A stretch of 64,000 nt of DNA, taken from Fusarium oxysporum f. sp. lycopersici 4287 (lineage: Eukaryota > Ascomycota > Sordariomycetes > Hypocreales > Nectriaceae). The notes below the pieces were generated by a model that was given only the letters and a program-made list of their open reading frames with translations, had not been told where the DNA came from and searched no databases. The stretch is from contig NC_030988.1 of assembly GCF_000149955.1 (NCBI RefSeq), forward strand, positions 3,791,351 through 3,855,350. The letters are read 5' to 3'. Positions 54,242 through 63,157 of the stretch are shown here, piece after piece. Position 1 is the first letter of the stretch. The number at the start of each line of letters is the position of its first letter. The translations under genes were made by a program, and so were the position numbers.

Positions 54242-55544
54242 ATCTGCCGCATCTCTGCGCTTCTTTGCAGACGAATGCCTTGTGGCCTAGCCCCCAGCAA
54301 TTGTAGCATTGCACCACCTCGGCTCTAGGCTCGAACATGCTAGTTCTCGCCGATTCGCCTGCGAGGTGAAAGTATTTGTCTTCCAAGAGCCGTCTTGCAT
54401 CGCTTTCTTTCGTCACGTAAATCACCATCGATCCGTATGCCTTGCCGTTTCCCTTATCGCTAAGCCAGCTCATCCTAGCAATCGTCACTTCGTTCTCTTG
54501 GCCGAGTACTTCAGCAACGCCGGGAAGAAGGTTGTGGTTCGAGTCCAGGACCGCCGACCGGTTAGCCCCATTGATCTTGACCGGGTACAGCCGCTCTCTC
54601 AGGAGCTTTGCCCCCGGTATATTTGTTTCCAACACTGCTTGTCGAACCATGTGAAGTTCCGCCACGTTTCTACAGATTACCTTGATGATGTTGGCGTTCC
54701 TAGCCCCTCTAACCACCGCTGCGCATCTCCATCTCTCGCCCTCCTTTTTTGTCCTCACAGCGGCTTCGATAGCCTGTCGGACCTCTCCGATCTGCGCCTT
54801 GTTTCTGTCATCGTCGCCCACTCCGGAGATGTCTATCATGCAGAACAGATCCTCTCCAGGGGATGAAAGCGGCGGCGTAGGTGATGACACCACCTCGGGG
54901 CCTCTAACGCCGCCATTCTGCCCCTCTGTTGGCGACATACGAGCTATGTCTGCAAATGACTGCCTGGGGTTCGTCCGGGCGGAGCCGGCTACGGCGTGCT
55001 GCGCCGTGATGTCTAATTTCTCATGGATGCGTTTGAGCTCTTCGGAAGCCTGCACTTGCAGGGGCTCGATATCGCATGGGGCGTGCTGCTGCATTCGTTT
55101 GAGTTCGTCAACCTATTCCTGCATCAGCTTTCGTTCCTGTGCGGCTTGCGCCTGAATGCCTTGAATATCCTGTTGCAGCTGCCTAATCGCTTTCTCCTGG
55201 CCTTCGATCATTTGCTTGAGCGCCTGTTGCTCCTTTTTCCAGGCATTCCACAGAGTTTCAATGATTCTCTGGTGAGAAGTCGTGATTTCCTTCACGGTTT
55301 CCTGCTGCGCCTTCGCCATCTGTTTCATTGTTTCGTCGCGTACTTCGCGAATCAGGGCTTGCATTACTATCCCAACATTACCAGACAAGTTCTCCATTCC
55401 TTTCGCTGTTAGCTTTCGTGGCCGGTCTGATTTGCGCATGCTGGAATCCCGAGGGCAGGCGTCCTCAGAGGTCACAACGATGCTGTCCGCAACCGCGTCC
55501 ATCGCGCCGTTTCGCGTCGCGTCGCGCCCCGCTTGATTTTCCAA
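54114..55544 (-). pseudogene. LINE ORF1 (gag-like, three zinc knuckles), one stop
   Basis: From ATG 55544: a coiled-coil-rich N-terminal half (AKAQQETVKEITTSHQRIIE..., EQQALKQMIEGQEKAIRQLQ), an in-frame TAG at 55113-55115 where Gln is expected (QE*VDELKR), then DLFCMIDISGVGDDDRNKAQ, an RNA-binding region, and CCHC knuckles CYNCWGLGHKAFVC, CGRCAERGHHHGQC and CVSCGGRHESFRRAC. It overlaps ORF2 by about 130 bases, as in two-ORF LINEs. The single stop is a C-to-T type change. Confidence 0.88.
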
Positions 55545-55600
55545 ACGGCTGCCTCCACAACGTTAAAGATTGTAAAGATTGTACATCTATCTGTGTGGGG

Positions 55601-56061
55601 TATTCCATCCCACAGGTTTTACTTTAAATCACCCAGCTTGATTACTAAGGGCTGTTGTTCCTGAGGCTCGTTGAGACCATGCCCGGCCTGCGACACTTAT
55701 CTTGGGCAATTGTGTAGGCAGTTGGTATGCTGCCTGAAGTGTGTTTTGAGAAGTGTTATTTAGAGTCGATGATGGCCATAAGCTGATGCAAATCGCGCGC
55801 CCCTACCTCGTTAAATATGATACCCTAGCATAGTACCTTTCTGTCCCTGATTTGAGTTTGCGTGTGATGTGAGTAAAGTTTCATGGTCGCTGAGTCTGTT
55901 CTCCCGCCGCCGCTGGCTGTGAGTCATCATTCAGTATGCTAGGCTATAAATAGAAGCTCCCCCGCCTCTCTACCCCAAATCCGTTTCTCCAGATCCACAG
56001 CAGACGGAACAAGTCTCATTCCATACCAGACCATTACAGACCTGTCCCCGGCCCCAACACA
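55601..56061. other. Promoter region of the F-box-like gene
   Basis: No gene. A TATAAATA-like box (CTATAAATAG) lies at about 55944-55953, some 110 bases before the ATG at 56062. Confidence 0.55.
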
Positions 56062-57747
56062 ATGTCTACTCAGGCTTCTCACGTCGTTCCAAGGACAAGC
56101 CTTCTGGGCCTTCCCTTGGAACTGCGCGAACAAATTTATTTCTACTACTTCAAGGCAGATGGTGGCTATATCTCAGATGGCGATAAGCTGGTTCAGGCCA
56201 GTGGCCAAGCAGCTAGCATGTCGCTTCGGTTGGCATGTCGCTTGATCGCCTGCGAGACTCGACATTTCCCTTTCACTCTCAACACAATCACCTTTTCGAC
56301 TATTTACAGGCCGGATTGGAGGAAACAGGCTTCTACACTCAAACACATGGCCCATTATCATCTCGAACTCCTACGTGGCATGGTCCTTCGTCTCAGGCGA
56401 CTTTTGACGCCCGACATGTACGAGGACCCCAGTTCTGAGTATTCCCAATACATACCAATCGTAAGGGAAGAAGTAGAAGAGTTCATCGATCGTGAGAGCC
56501 AACTGCCTCACATTTATGTGGACGCACGCATCATTGCTGAAGCACGGGAGTACAGGTATGGTGAAGGATTCAGAGTCGGGGTACCTAATATGAGACTGCG
56601 ACTAGATGATAACACAGTCTCCCTCAAACGAACAAGGACCTACCTATTGCGACAACTTGCAGAGAAGCACCCCACAGAGTTTTCACAGGCCATTGAAGAA
56701 ATCTTGCCGGGATGGAACGATTCACATTCAATTGCTGAGTTCTTCGGTCTGGGATTTGATCCATGGGCTATGCCCACTCGGTCTGAAGTCAAAAGCATGG
56801 TAGATCTAATGCAAATGACCAAGTATTGGGAGCGAGCAGATGCGTGGTATGAGTTGGGATTTGACATTCCAGGCTACACTGGCCCAAAATACCGATACAA
56901 ACGGAAGTCTTGGTTCTCAGCCGCTGCTCAGGCAATCAGATTTCTCGGACAACTTTCTCACCAACAGCGCCTCTTGATATCTAAGCTTATACTTAAGGAA
57001 GACAGATATGCGGCTGCCTTTCCCGAGTCCCATATCATAGGCATGATTCCATATTGTCGAGAGAATCCGAAGCTCCATGTTGAGCACCGTATAAACCTTT
57101 GGCGAAATGTCCTTGCCAAAGGCGATGAGATCAGAATCCAGGGCGTTATGTTTGATGTTGAAGGTCCCCGTCAGGTTTATGACGATACTCCGGAGCTACC
57201 TCAAATTATGCCTAGGACTATCGGGAGTACCTTTACCGGCTTTATTATGCATACCTTGGAGGCCTTGAAAGAAGGACTGCCTTCCGAATCGTACTCCTTT
57301 ATTCTGGGTGGCTATCCTGATCGGAATCGTGCAACGGAGCTCTTTTCCATATCTTTGAAGCCTTATGTCGCCTGGCTTACGGCTCATACGGATTGTGTCG
57401 CTTACAGGGTCATTGCCCCATCTAATCACAGTGACTATCCATTTACCTCTAGAAGCTCTGCCGAAGGTGTAACCCCCGTGAGCGAGAGAGCTTCTATTAT
57501 TCAGTGTGATTTCACGCTTGACCAGCCCTGGGACTATGAAATGATTTACGACGAATCCGCAGCGGCCGAAGTCTCGACACTAGAGCGCTTGATGCTGTAT
57601 GGTCCTCACGAAGAAATTGGGCCTGAAACCGTTGACGTTTCGACCCGCCTCCTTGATTGGGAAAAGATCCAGAGGGAAAATTATGAGATGGAAGAGCTTT
57701 CAGAGGGTGTTTTTGCAGAGAGTTACAACCGCCGTCACCGGACATGA
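56062..57747 (+). CDS. Large conserved fungal protein with F-box-like N-terminus, 561 aa
   Basis: One uninterrupted exon from ATG 56062 to TGA 57747. The N-terminus LLGLPLELREQIYFYYFKAD has the shape of an F-box-like motif (LP.ELR..IY), which in fungi often marks ubiquitin-ligase adaptors or uncharacterised relatives. Next come SLRLACRLIACETRHFPFTL and NTITFSTIYRPDWRKQAS, typical of an expanded family of uncharacterised Eurotiomycete proteins. The remaining ~450 residues are globular, with no membrane segment or known catalytic motif seen. It is fully intact between two transposon clusters, so likely functional or recent. The function is unknown. Confidence 0.85.
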   Translation: MSTQASHVVPRTSLLGLPLELREQIYFYYFKADGGYISDGDKLVQASGQAASMSLRLACRLIACETRHFPFTLNTITFSTIYRPDWRKQASTLKHMAHYHLELLRGMVLRLRRLLTPDMYEDPSSEYSQYIPIVREEVEEFIDRESQLPHIYVDARIIAEAREYRYGEGFRVGVPNMRLRLDDNTVSLKRTRTYLLRQLAEKHPTEFSQAIEEILPGWNDSHSIAEFFGLGFDPWAMPTRSEVKSMVDLMQMTKYWERADAWYELGFDIPGYTGPKYRYKRKSWFSAAAQAIRFLGQLSHQQRLLISKLILKEDRYAAAFPESHIIGMIPYCRENPKLHVEHRINLWRNVLAKGDEIRIQGVMFDVEGPRQVYDDTPELPQIMPRTIGSTFTGFIMHTLEALKEGLPSESYSFILGGYPDRNRATELFSISLKPYVAWLTAHTDCVAYRVIAPSNHSDYPFTSRSSAEGVTPVSERASIIQCDFTLDQPWDYEMIYDESAAAEVSTLERLMLYGPHEEIGPETVDVSTRLLDWEKIQRENYEMEELSEGVFAESYNRRHRT

Positions 57748-58041
57748 TCGAACGAGGTAGACTGCAGTCAGCGGCGCTTAGCCTTGCGTCGAAACGCTTG
57801 TAATGTCTTCTAGGTTATATTATGTGTCTATGCTCTTCATTTAAATGTAGTTCTTACTTAAGTTGACACTCTTCTTGGTAACCAGTTTGCATGATCAGCT
57901 TGTTGGCTCGACAGCTTGTCAAATTGCTGCTACGATGGCAACTATGCGTCCACGCCACACTGATGGTTCCCTTGATTCCTCTCTCAAACTGTACAATTAA
58001 CGACGCTGTGCCATACTTTATCAATACATACAATCCCGTGC
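57748..58041. other. Gap between the F-box-like gene and Tc1 element 2
   Basis: 3' flank of the F-box-like gene; nothing else seen. Confidence 0.5.
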
Positions 58042-59405
58042 CAAAAGTCTGACAACACCAAGGGCGCCTACCCCACTTCGGTCCAGCATCACCAAATAAC
58101 TCAATTACTTTAACAACAAGAATTATATAGTCAATGGCTTCTGAACAACGCAATTTTGGTACTGAAATAAGCGGGAATCGCCAAAGAAACCATGAATTTA
58201 CTCCCGAGCAAAGAGCAGCCATGGTGGCTGAGATATATGCCGGCAAATCAATGAGACAGGCTGCAACCTCCTACTCAACGGATCCCGGGACGGTCTCCCA
58301 GACAGTTAAACGCTGGAAAGAACACCACAACAACGTCTCTAAACCACGTTCTGGGCGTCCATAGAAACTTAGCGCTCGGCAGATTATATCTATCCAGTCA
58401 TTTGTTAAAAGAAATCGCTCAATTACGTGGAATGAAGCTTTATTGGAGCTTGGTGTTGAAGTGTCAGTCCGGACGCTACGTCGTCGGTTACAGAGGTATT
58501 GGCGACGCAAATGGAGGTCAAAAAAGAGGATTAAACTGTCAAAAGACGATGCAAAAGCAAGGCCACAACATGCCCGTTTTTGGATTCGTCATATCGACGA
58601 ATATATTCTCGTAAATGCCCTCCAAAAGGCACCCTTTTCAACGCTGACTTTCTCACAGATCTGCTTCACCGACGAGGTCACGGTTTCAAATGCACCGAAC
58701 AACCCCGACGACTGGGTCTTTCGCAGACCTGATGAGAAATACTGTACGGACCTAGTCAATGTCCAGCAGCATGTTAAACCGACTATTTCGCTCATGTTCT
58801 GGGGAGCTGTCGTCAGAGACAAGCAGTCATCTCATTCCAATGACGAGGGATAAGACGGCAAAGAAAGGAGGTTATTCCAGCTGGTCTTATCGCAAAGCCG
58901 TGACGGAAGGTCTTCTTCCTTTCCTAGATGAATTTGACCAATTTCAACAAGACAACGCCCGGATACATACCTCACAACCGTCCCTAGATTGGCTGCTTCT
59001 TCATGGGATAAAACCCATTAATTGGCCGTCTCATTCCCCTGATTTAAACCCTATAGAACACGTGTGGAAAGCTCTAAAAGCCAAGCTATGACGGATGCAT
59101 CCTGAATTCATCAGATTGAAGAATAACAAGGCAGATAGAGCTCAGTTGATCAGATGGTTGCAAGTGGCGTGGGCAGCCTTGCCTCCCCACCTGATTTTGA
59201 AGCTGACGACTTCCGTACATAACCGCCTTCGCGCAGTCATTCAGGCACAGAGATGGTATACAAAATATTAAAGCGCTGATTCAGGGCAATTGATTGATAT
59301 ACCTTTTATTAAATTTAATTAATTATTCGCGATGCAATCGCTAAGTGTTTAATCGGTGTTGTAATCAGGGAGGCTGGATGTGGGGCTGGTGTTGTCAGAC
59401 TTTTG
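58042..59405 (+). mobile_element. Tc1-like element 2 (1.36 kb)
   Basis: A perfect 19-base inverted repeat, CAAAAGTCTGACAACACCA at 58042-58060 and its complement at 59387-59405. On the right a TA follows after GGA outside the repeat; on the left the outermost bases have diverged, so the TA duplication is not clear. It contains a damaged transposase gene. Confidence 0.85.
58134..59271 (+). pseudogene. Tc1-like transposase pseudogene (element 2)
   Basis: ATG 58134. An N-terminal helix-turn-helix (FTPEQRAAMVAEIYAGKSMR..., DPGTVSQTVKRW), a TAG at 58362 after SGRP (likely a former Gln), a second DNA-binding part (ITWNEALLELGVEVSVRTLR), then the catalytic Asp of ICFTDEVTV, a one-base shift at about 58805, the Asp of FQQDNARIHTSQPS, and the Glu of SPDLNPIEHVWKALKAK followed by a TGA, then the tail to QRWYTKY. 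The last two catalytic positions fit a DD34E enzyme. Only two stops and one shift, so it is less decayed than Tc1 relic 1. Confidence 0.85.
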
Positions 59406-59741
59406 TCCTATAATTTTATTTAGACTTCATTTTGGCTGAAAGCTGATGCTTATCTTGGTGTATCGGGAAAAGAAGCCGAGCCACGCCATTCTGACCCGAG
59501 CCTCGGTTTGCCTAAGCTACTGTAAACTTGACGACTTGCACCCGATAAATAGCACAATCTACCTGAGGCGATAATGCAGAGAATATGGGTAGGTTAAGAA
59601 TATCTAATTGAAACGTCCTCTCCTCTTCTGCTCTTCAAATATCTTCAATCCGAAACATTACGCCGGTCTTCGGAACTCCGAGTCAGATTTTCGCAACAAT
59701 TCTACAGATATATAGCAGCTTCTCCCTTGATACATCTCACT
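59406..59741. other. Intergenic stretch before the small ORF
   Basis: No gene. A pyrimidine-rich leader ending TTGATACATCTCACT precedes the ATG at 59742. Confidence 0.4.
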
Positions 59742-59906
59742 ATGGCAACAATGGCTTCAGGTAATTTCTTCATGTCGGCCCTTGACAAAGGTTCAGGGCC
59801 GAGCCTCGGGTTCTTACAATGCGGATGCCTCTCTCTTCACCATAAAGGGTATTCTTATAAAGCGCAAAGTCCAGGGACTTGGAAGTTCACCGCCAACTCC
59901 TGGTAG
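59742..59906 (+). CDS. Possible small ORF, 54 aa
   Basis: ATG TAG-bounded frame, MATMASGNFFMSALDKG... ending GTWKFTANSW, preceded by a fungal-looking TC-rich leader. The potential donor GTAATT just after MATMASG makes a spliced form possible. No homology is known to me and it could be chance. Confidence 0.25.
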   Translation: MATMASGNFFMSALDKGSGPSLGFLQCGCLSLHHKGYSYKAQSPGTWKFTANSW

Positions 59907-60145
59907 CTCTTAAACATCCTTTATGCAATTCCATAGGACGCCACTCTCGCCGGTCGCCCTGCCCCCAAAGCAGTAGCTAGTAGACCAACTGACGTAATTA
60001 ATGTATGATGGGGACAGGCTTTCATGGTAAATTTAGAGATATGCTCTAACCATCTCAGAAAAAGTGACCTAAACATCAAGAGGGTCAATACAACAGACAT
60101 AATAGCACACACACAGTTTGCACAGGACTGGAAACATACAGTTGG

Positions 60146-60341
60146 TGTTGGAAAATCCGGGGATCCCCCTTCCCTTCAGGATTCAGACTAACAGTCTGAA
60201 AGTCCTAGATTTAAAGTTTAAAGTCCTAGATGAAATCATTTAGAGATATAAACCTGAGAAGAACTCTCATCTCACTAATGAACAATCAAGTTTCATAAAA
60301 TATGTATTTTCACCTAGCACTACTGCGCAATATAAACAACA
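60146..60341 (+). repeat. copia LTR without target duplication, abutting LINE 2
   Basis: Nearly identical to the LTR at 19530-19724. Flanks GTTGG (left) and CTGAA (right) do not match; the right side is LINE reverse transcriptase. So one side was rearranged after insertion. Confidence 0.88.
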
Positions 60342-62016
60342 CTGAAGGCGCTCCGTACAGCGCTGGGAAGCGGGCCGTGTATCGTGTTGGTGAGTCCTCG
60401 CAGATGGTAGGCGACAGCCTGTGACTTAGCCGTCCACTTCTCTGCGTGAACTCGGAATGACAGGCTGCTGTCCAGCCAAATGCCTAGCCAGCGCATTGCT
60501 GCCTCGGGGTGCTTCTCGACGTCGCCATGGCGTATTGCCGGTGCGGTCTCGAGCTTGCTCCGAGAGAAGTGCATGACTTCGGTCTTCTTGGGGTCGAAAG
60601 ATACCCCGTTTGCGGCGCCCCAGCGGACCATTTCTTCGACAGAACGTGATGCCGCAGCGGCCGTTTCCTCGACCGTGTCGCCGACGCACAGGATGGCTGT
60701 GTCATCTGCATAGCCGAACCGGCCTTGATGGTTGCTCAGTCGGTAGATGGGCTCTGTATATAACAGAAAGAGGATCGGCGATACCGGCGATCCCTGAGGG
60801 AGACCGCACTGGAGAGGAAAGAGCGGGGTGATTGTATATTGGTACCTAACACAGGCAGATCGGTCATCCATAAAGGATTTGGTCCATCGGGCGAGATGTT
60901 CGGGCTAGCCTTGTTCCCGAAGTCGCAGAATCAGTCTGTTGCGCAGGACAGTGCCGAACGCGCCTTGGATATCCATCGTGACCAGCGTGGACACCTTGCG
61001 AGCAAATGCCTCCTCAATGTCGTGAACTAGGGCGGCTACGAGGTCTGTTGCAGACCTCTTTGGAAGCGCTCCAGCTTGTTGCGGGTGAAGGACTCCATAG
61101 TGAATGCATATCCACGCGAGACGGCGCGCGACTAACCGTTCCAGTCCCTTGCCGAGACAGGAGAGCAGAGAGATAGGTCGCCAGGCTCGCGGGTTCGTCA
61201 GGTCCCTGCGTCCAGGTTTGGCGATCATGACCACCTCGGCCGCTCTGAAAGGCTTTGGGTGGTGGCCCATGGCCAGGCATTCCTCGAAGAGGCGGCGAAC
61301 GTGTGTTCCGATAATATGCCATACTGCTGTGAGGAGCTTGACTGTGATGTTATCTGCCCCCGGCGATGTATTCCCGGTGCGGAGGGTCGCGTCCTGTGCT
61401 TCTTCTAGGGAGATTTCCTGCGGGAATGGGATCGTTTTGCGAGGGCTGACCTGGATCCAGGGATCCTGGATATCGTCCTCAGCTGTCCGACGCTCTAGAG
61501 TCGCTCGCCGGAGCGCATTGGCCTTGTCGAGCTGGGTTTCGCAGATCACGTTGTTTACTTGGAGTGGAGGCGGTTGGAAGGCTCCTGGTGATCTCAGCCA
61601 TCGGACGGCCTTGAAAACGGAGCTGCTATCTGAGAAGCTGTTGATCAGGTTCCGCCAATAGAGCCTTTTGGTGCGGCGGACCACACGGTGGAAATCTCGC
61701 TTGGCTATTTGAACCTCTTGGTTGAATCCGAGAGGGCACAGCCTTCTGATCGCGCGATACTCGGCAGCAGCAAGAGCGCACCCTTCGGTCCACCACGGAA
61801 CATTGCGTGCTCCCTTCCTCGCAGGCAGGCCCGCTGCCTTTGCTGCTGATTGCAAGAGGCTCACTAGTGTGGATGCGAGCCTGTCTAGTTTTAGTGAGCT
61901 CGAGGCGGCGACGGACATTGGCGTCGATCCCAGCTCTACGATTTCGACGAAGCGCTTGAGCTCGTCGTTCTGGCAATAAAAGTTGACTATTGTTGTATCG
62001 TTGACCGTTTTTACCT
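60342..62016 (-). mobile_element. Tad-like LINE 2, internally deleted and truncated
   Basis: Sense order: TTIVNFYCQN of the endonuclease joined directly to DELKRFVEIVELGSTPMS (so the endonuclease core is deleted), then ARNVPWWTEGCALAAAEYRA, SPGADNITVKLLTAVW, WRPISLLSCLGKGLERLVAR, LVTMDIQGAFGTVLRNRLIL, a shift at about 60905, CGLPQGSPVSPILFLLYTEP and the intact catalytic box FGYADDTAIL. It stops at the copia LTR before RNase H. Related to the fragment at 40.8-41.7 kb. Confidence 0.85.
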
Positions 62017-62519
62017 GTATCGCCAACACCTTCTGTGGCTTCTTTAGCTGTGTCGCCGACAGCTCCTGTGACACTACCGACGGTGTCTCCCAGGCCGCCG
62101 GACTTCTTGTTTTTGGACTGGGTTGTGTATTCACTCTTTTCCTCGTCGTGGGAGTCGTCCTTCTCCTCAGGCTTTCCTTGTCCTATAGGCATGGTCTTGC
62201 CGAGCACATCGCCCGGAGAGCTGACAACATCACCGGTGGTGTTGACTGTGTTGCCCATGAGGTTCTTGAGGTTATGGGTGTCGGCGATCTTGCCGACAAT
62301 GTTGCCGGCGTCATCTAGGACGTCTCCGGCATCATTCAGGACGCCAGCTCCGCTCCTGCGGACTGACTCAAGGTTGACTGCAATGGGGACGATAAGTCCC
62401 ATATACATCTTTATACTGGGGCCCGACTGGAGTATCACCGCAATGACGATCGCACGCCCCATTATATAAAATACACAACGTGACAACATCACCACATTCT
62501 GGTCCACACTTTGATACAC
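62017..62519 (-). pseudogene. DUF3659/LEA-like repeat protein, cut by LINE 2
   Basis: Minus-strand frame MLSRCVFYIMGRAIVIAVIL, then VNLESVRRSGAGVLNDAGDV, LDDAGNIVGKIADTHNLKNL, TTGDVVSSPGDVLGKTM, a Lys/Glu/Asp-rich linker and GLGDTVGSVTGAVGDTAKEA before LINE sequence begins. The G-x-V-x-D-x-x-G-N-x-V-G-K units resemble the fungal DUF3659 repeat, seen in LEA-like stress proteins; function not established. The C-terminal part is lost at the LINE junction near 62016. A 100-base piece of its 5' region is repeated at 23704-23805. Confidence 0.6.
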
Positions 62520-63157
62520 TCACCCCATCGTATTCGTGCGTATCTAACACAACTCAACCAAGAACATACACACATCCAATGAGACACATGAGAGAATCAG
62601 GGCTTGTGACACTTCTATCTAAGGGAGCGACGAAGGTTAGCCTCTTATACCAATGTTCAATCTGCCGATATCATAGGCAGCAGGATGCTGCCTGATGTTA
62701 GTTGTGGTCGTTCACTCTCATCGCGATCCTTGCCTCATTTCTATCCTCATTCCAACACCATGTGACATTTGGATGGTCAATTCGTTAGGGTGACATCCGG
62801 TAGCAATTTATAACAATCCGGATCGTTTGGGGCTTACTATCACAATACAAATCATGTAAGATATCATGTACCTTTAGTTTAACGCATTTTAATTGGCTAG
62901 AGCCCCCTGGAGTGACCGTGGTGGAGGTTTACAACATTAAGGGAAACAAGCGCATTGCCGCCAGTGCTACCATTGCCAGAACTTAAAAAGTCCAGGAAGG
63001 CCTAAGAAGGATGGCCTGGACTCTATGCCTGAGGTACCATGGAAAACGGGCATCCAGTGCCAACGGATTTTCCCTTCCAGAGCAGCCATCGGATGGTTTG
63101 GAACATTCCATCATGTTCCTGCGCAGTCATTCTCTGTTTCTTGGCGATCCTTCGTTT
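62520..63157. other. Intergenic stretch, no gene seen
   Basis: No recognisable gene between the DUF3659-like fragment and the 3' end of bHLH gene 3. Confidence 0.45.

Larger units (their letters stand above)
51032..55600 (-). mobile_element. Tad-like LINE retrotransposon, near full length
   Basis: Its 3' end at 51032-51060 has a tail of four GAAT/ATTC units (reads TTCA repeats in sense). ORF1 is at 55544-54114 and ORF2 at 54241-51060. The 5' edge is approximate. ORF1 has one stop; ORF2 has a frameshift between endonuclease and reverse transcriptase and lacks most of RNase H: sense sequence goes from DEQNAYMSWA straight to the last ~30 bases of the element. It cannot be autonomous. Confidence 0.88.

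Noticed and set aside
53283..54866. Plus-strand frames over the LINE
   Set aside because: Antisense shadows of LINE ORF1 and ORF2.
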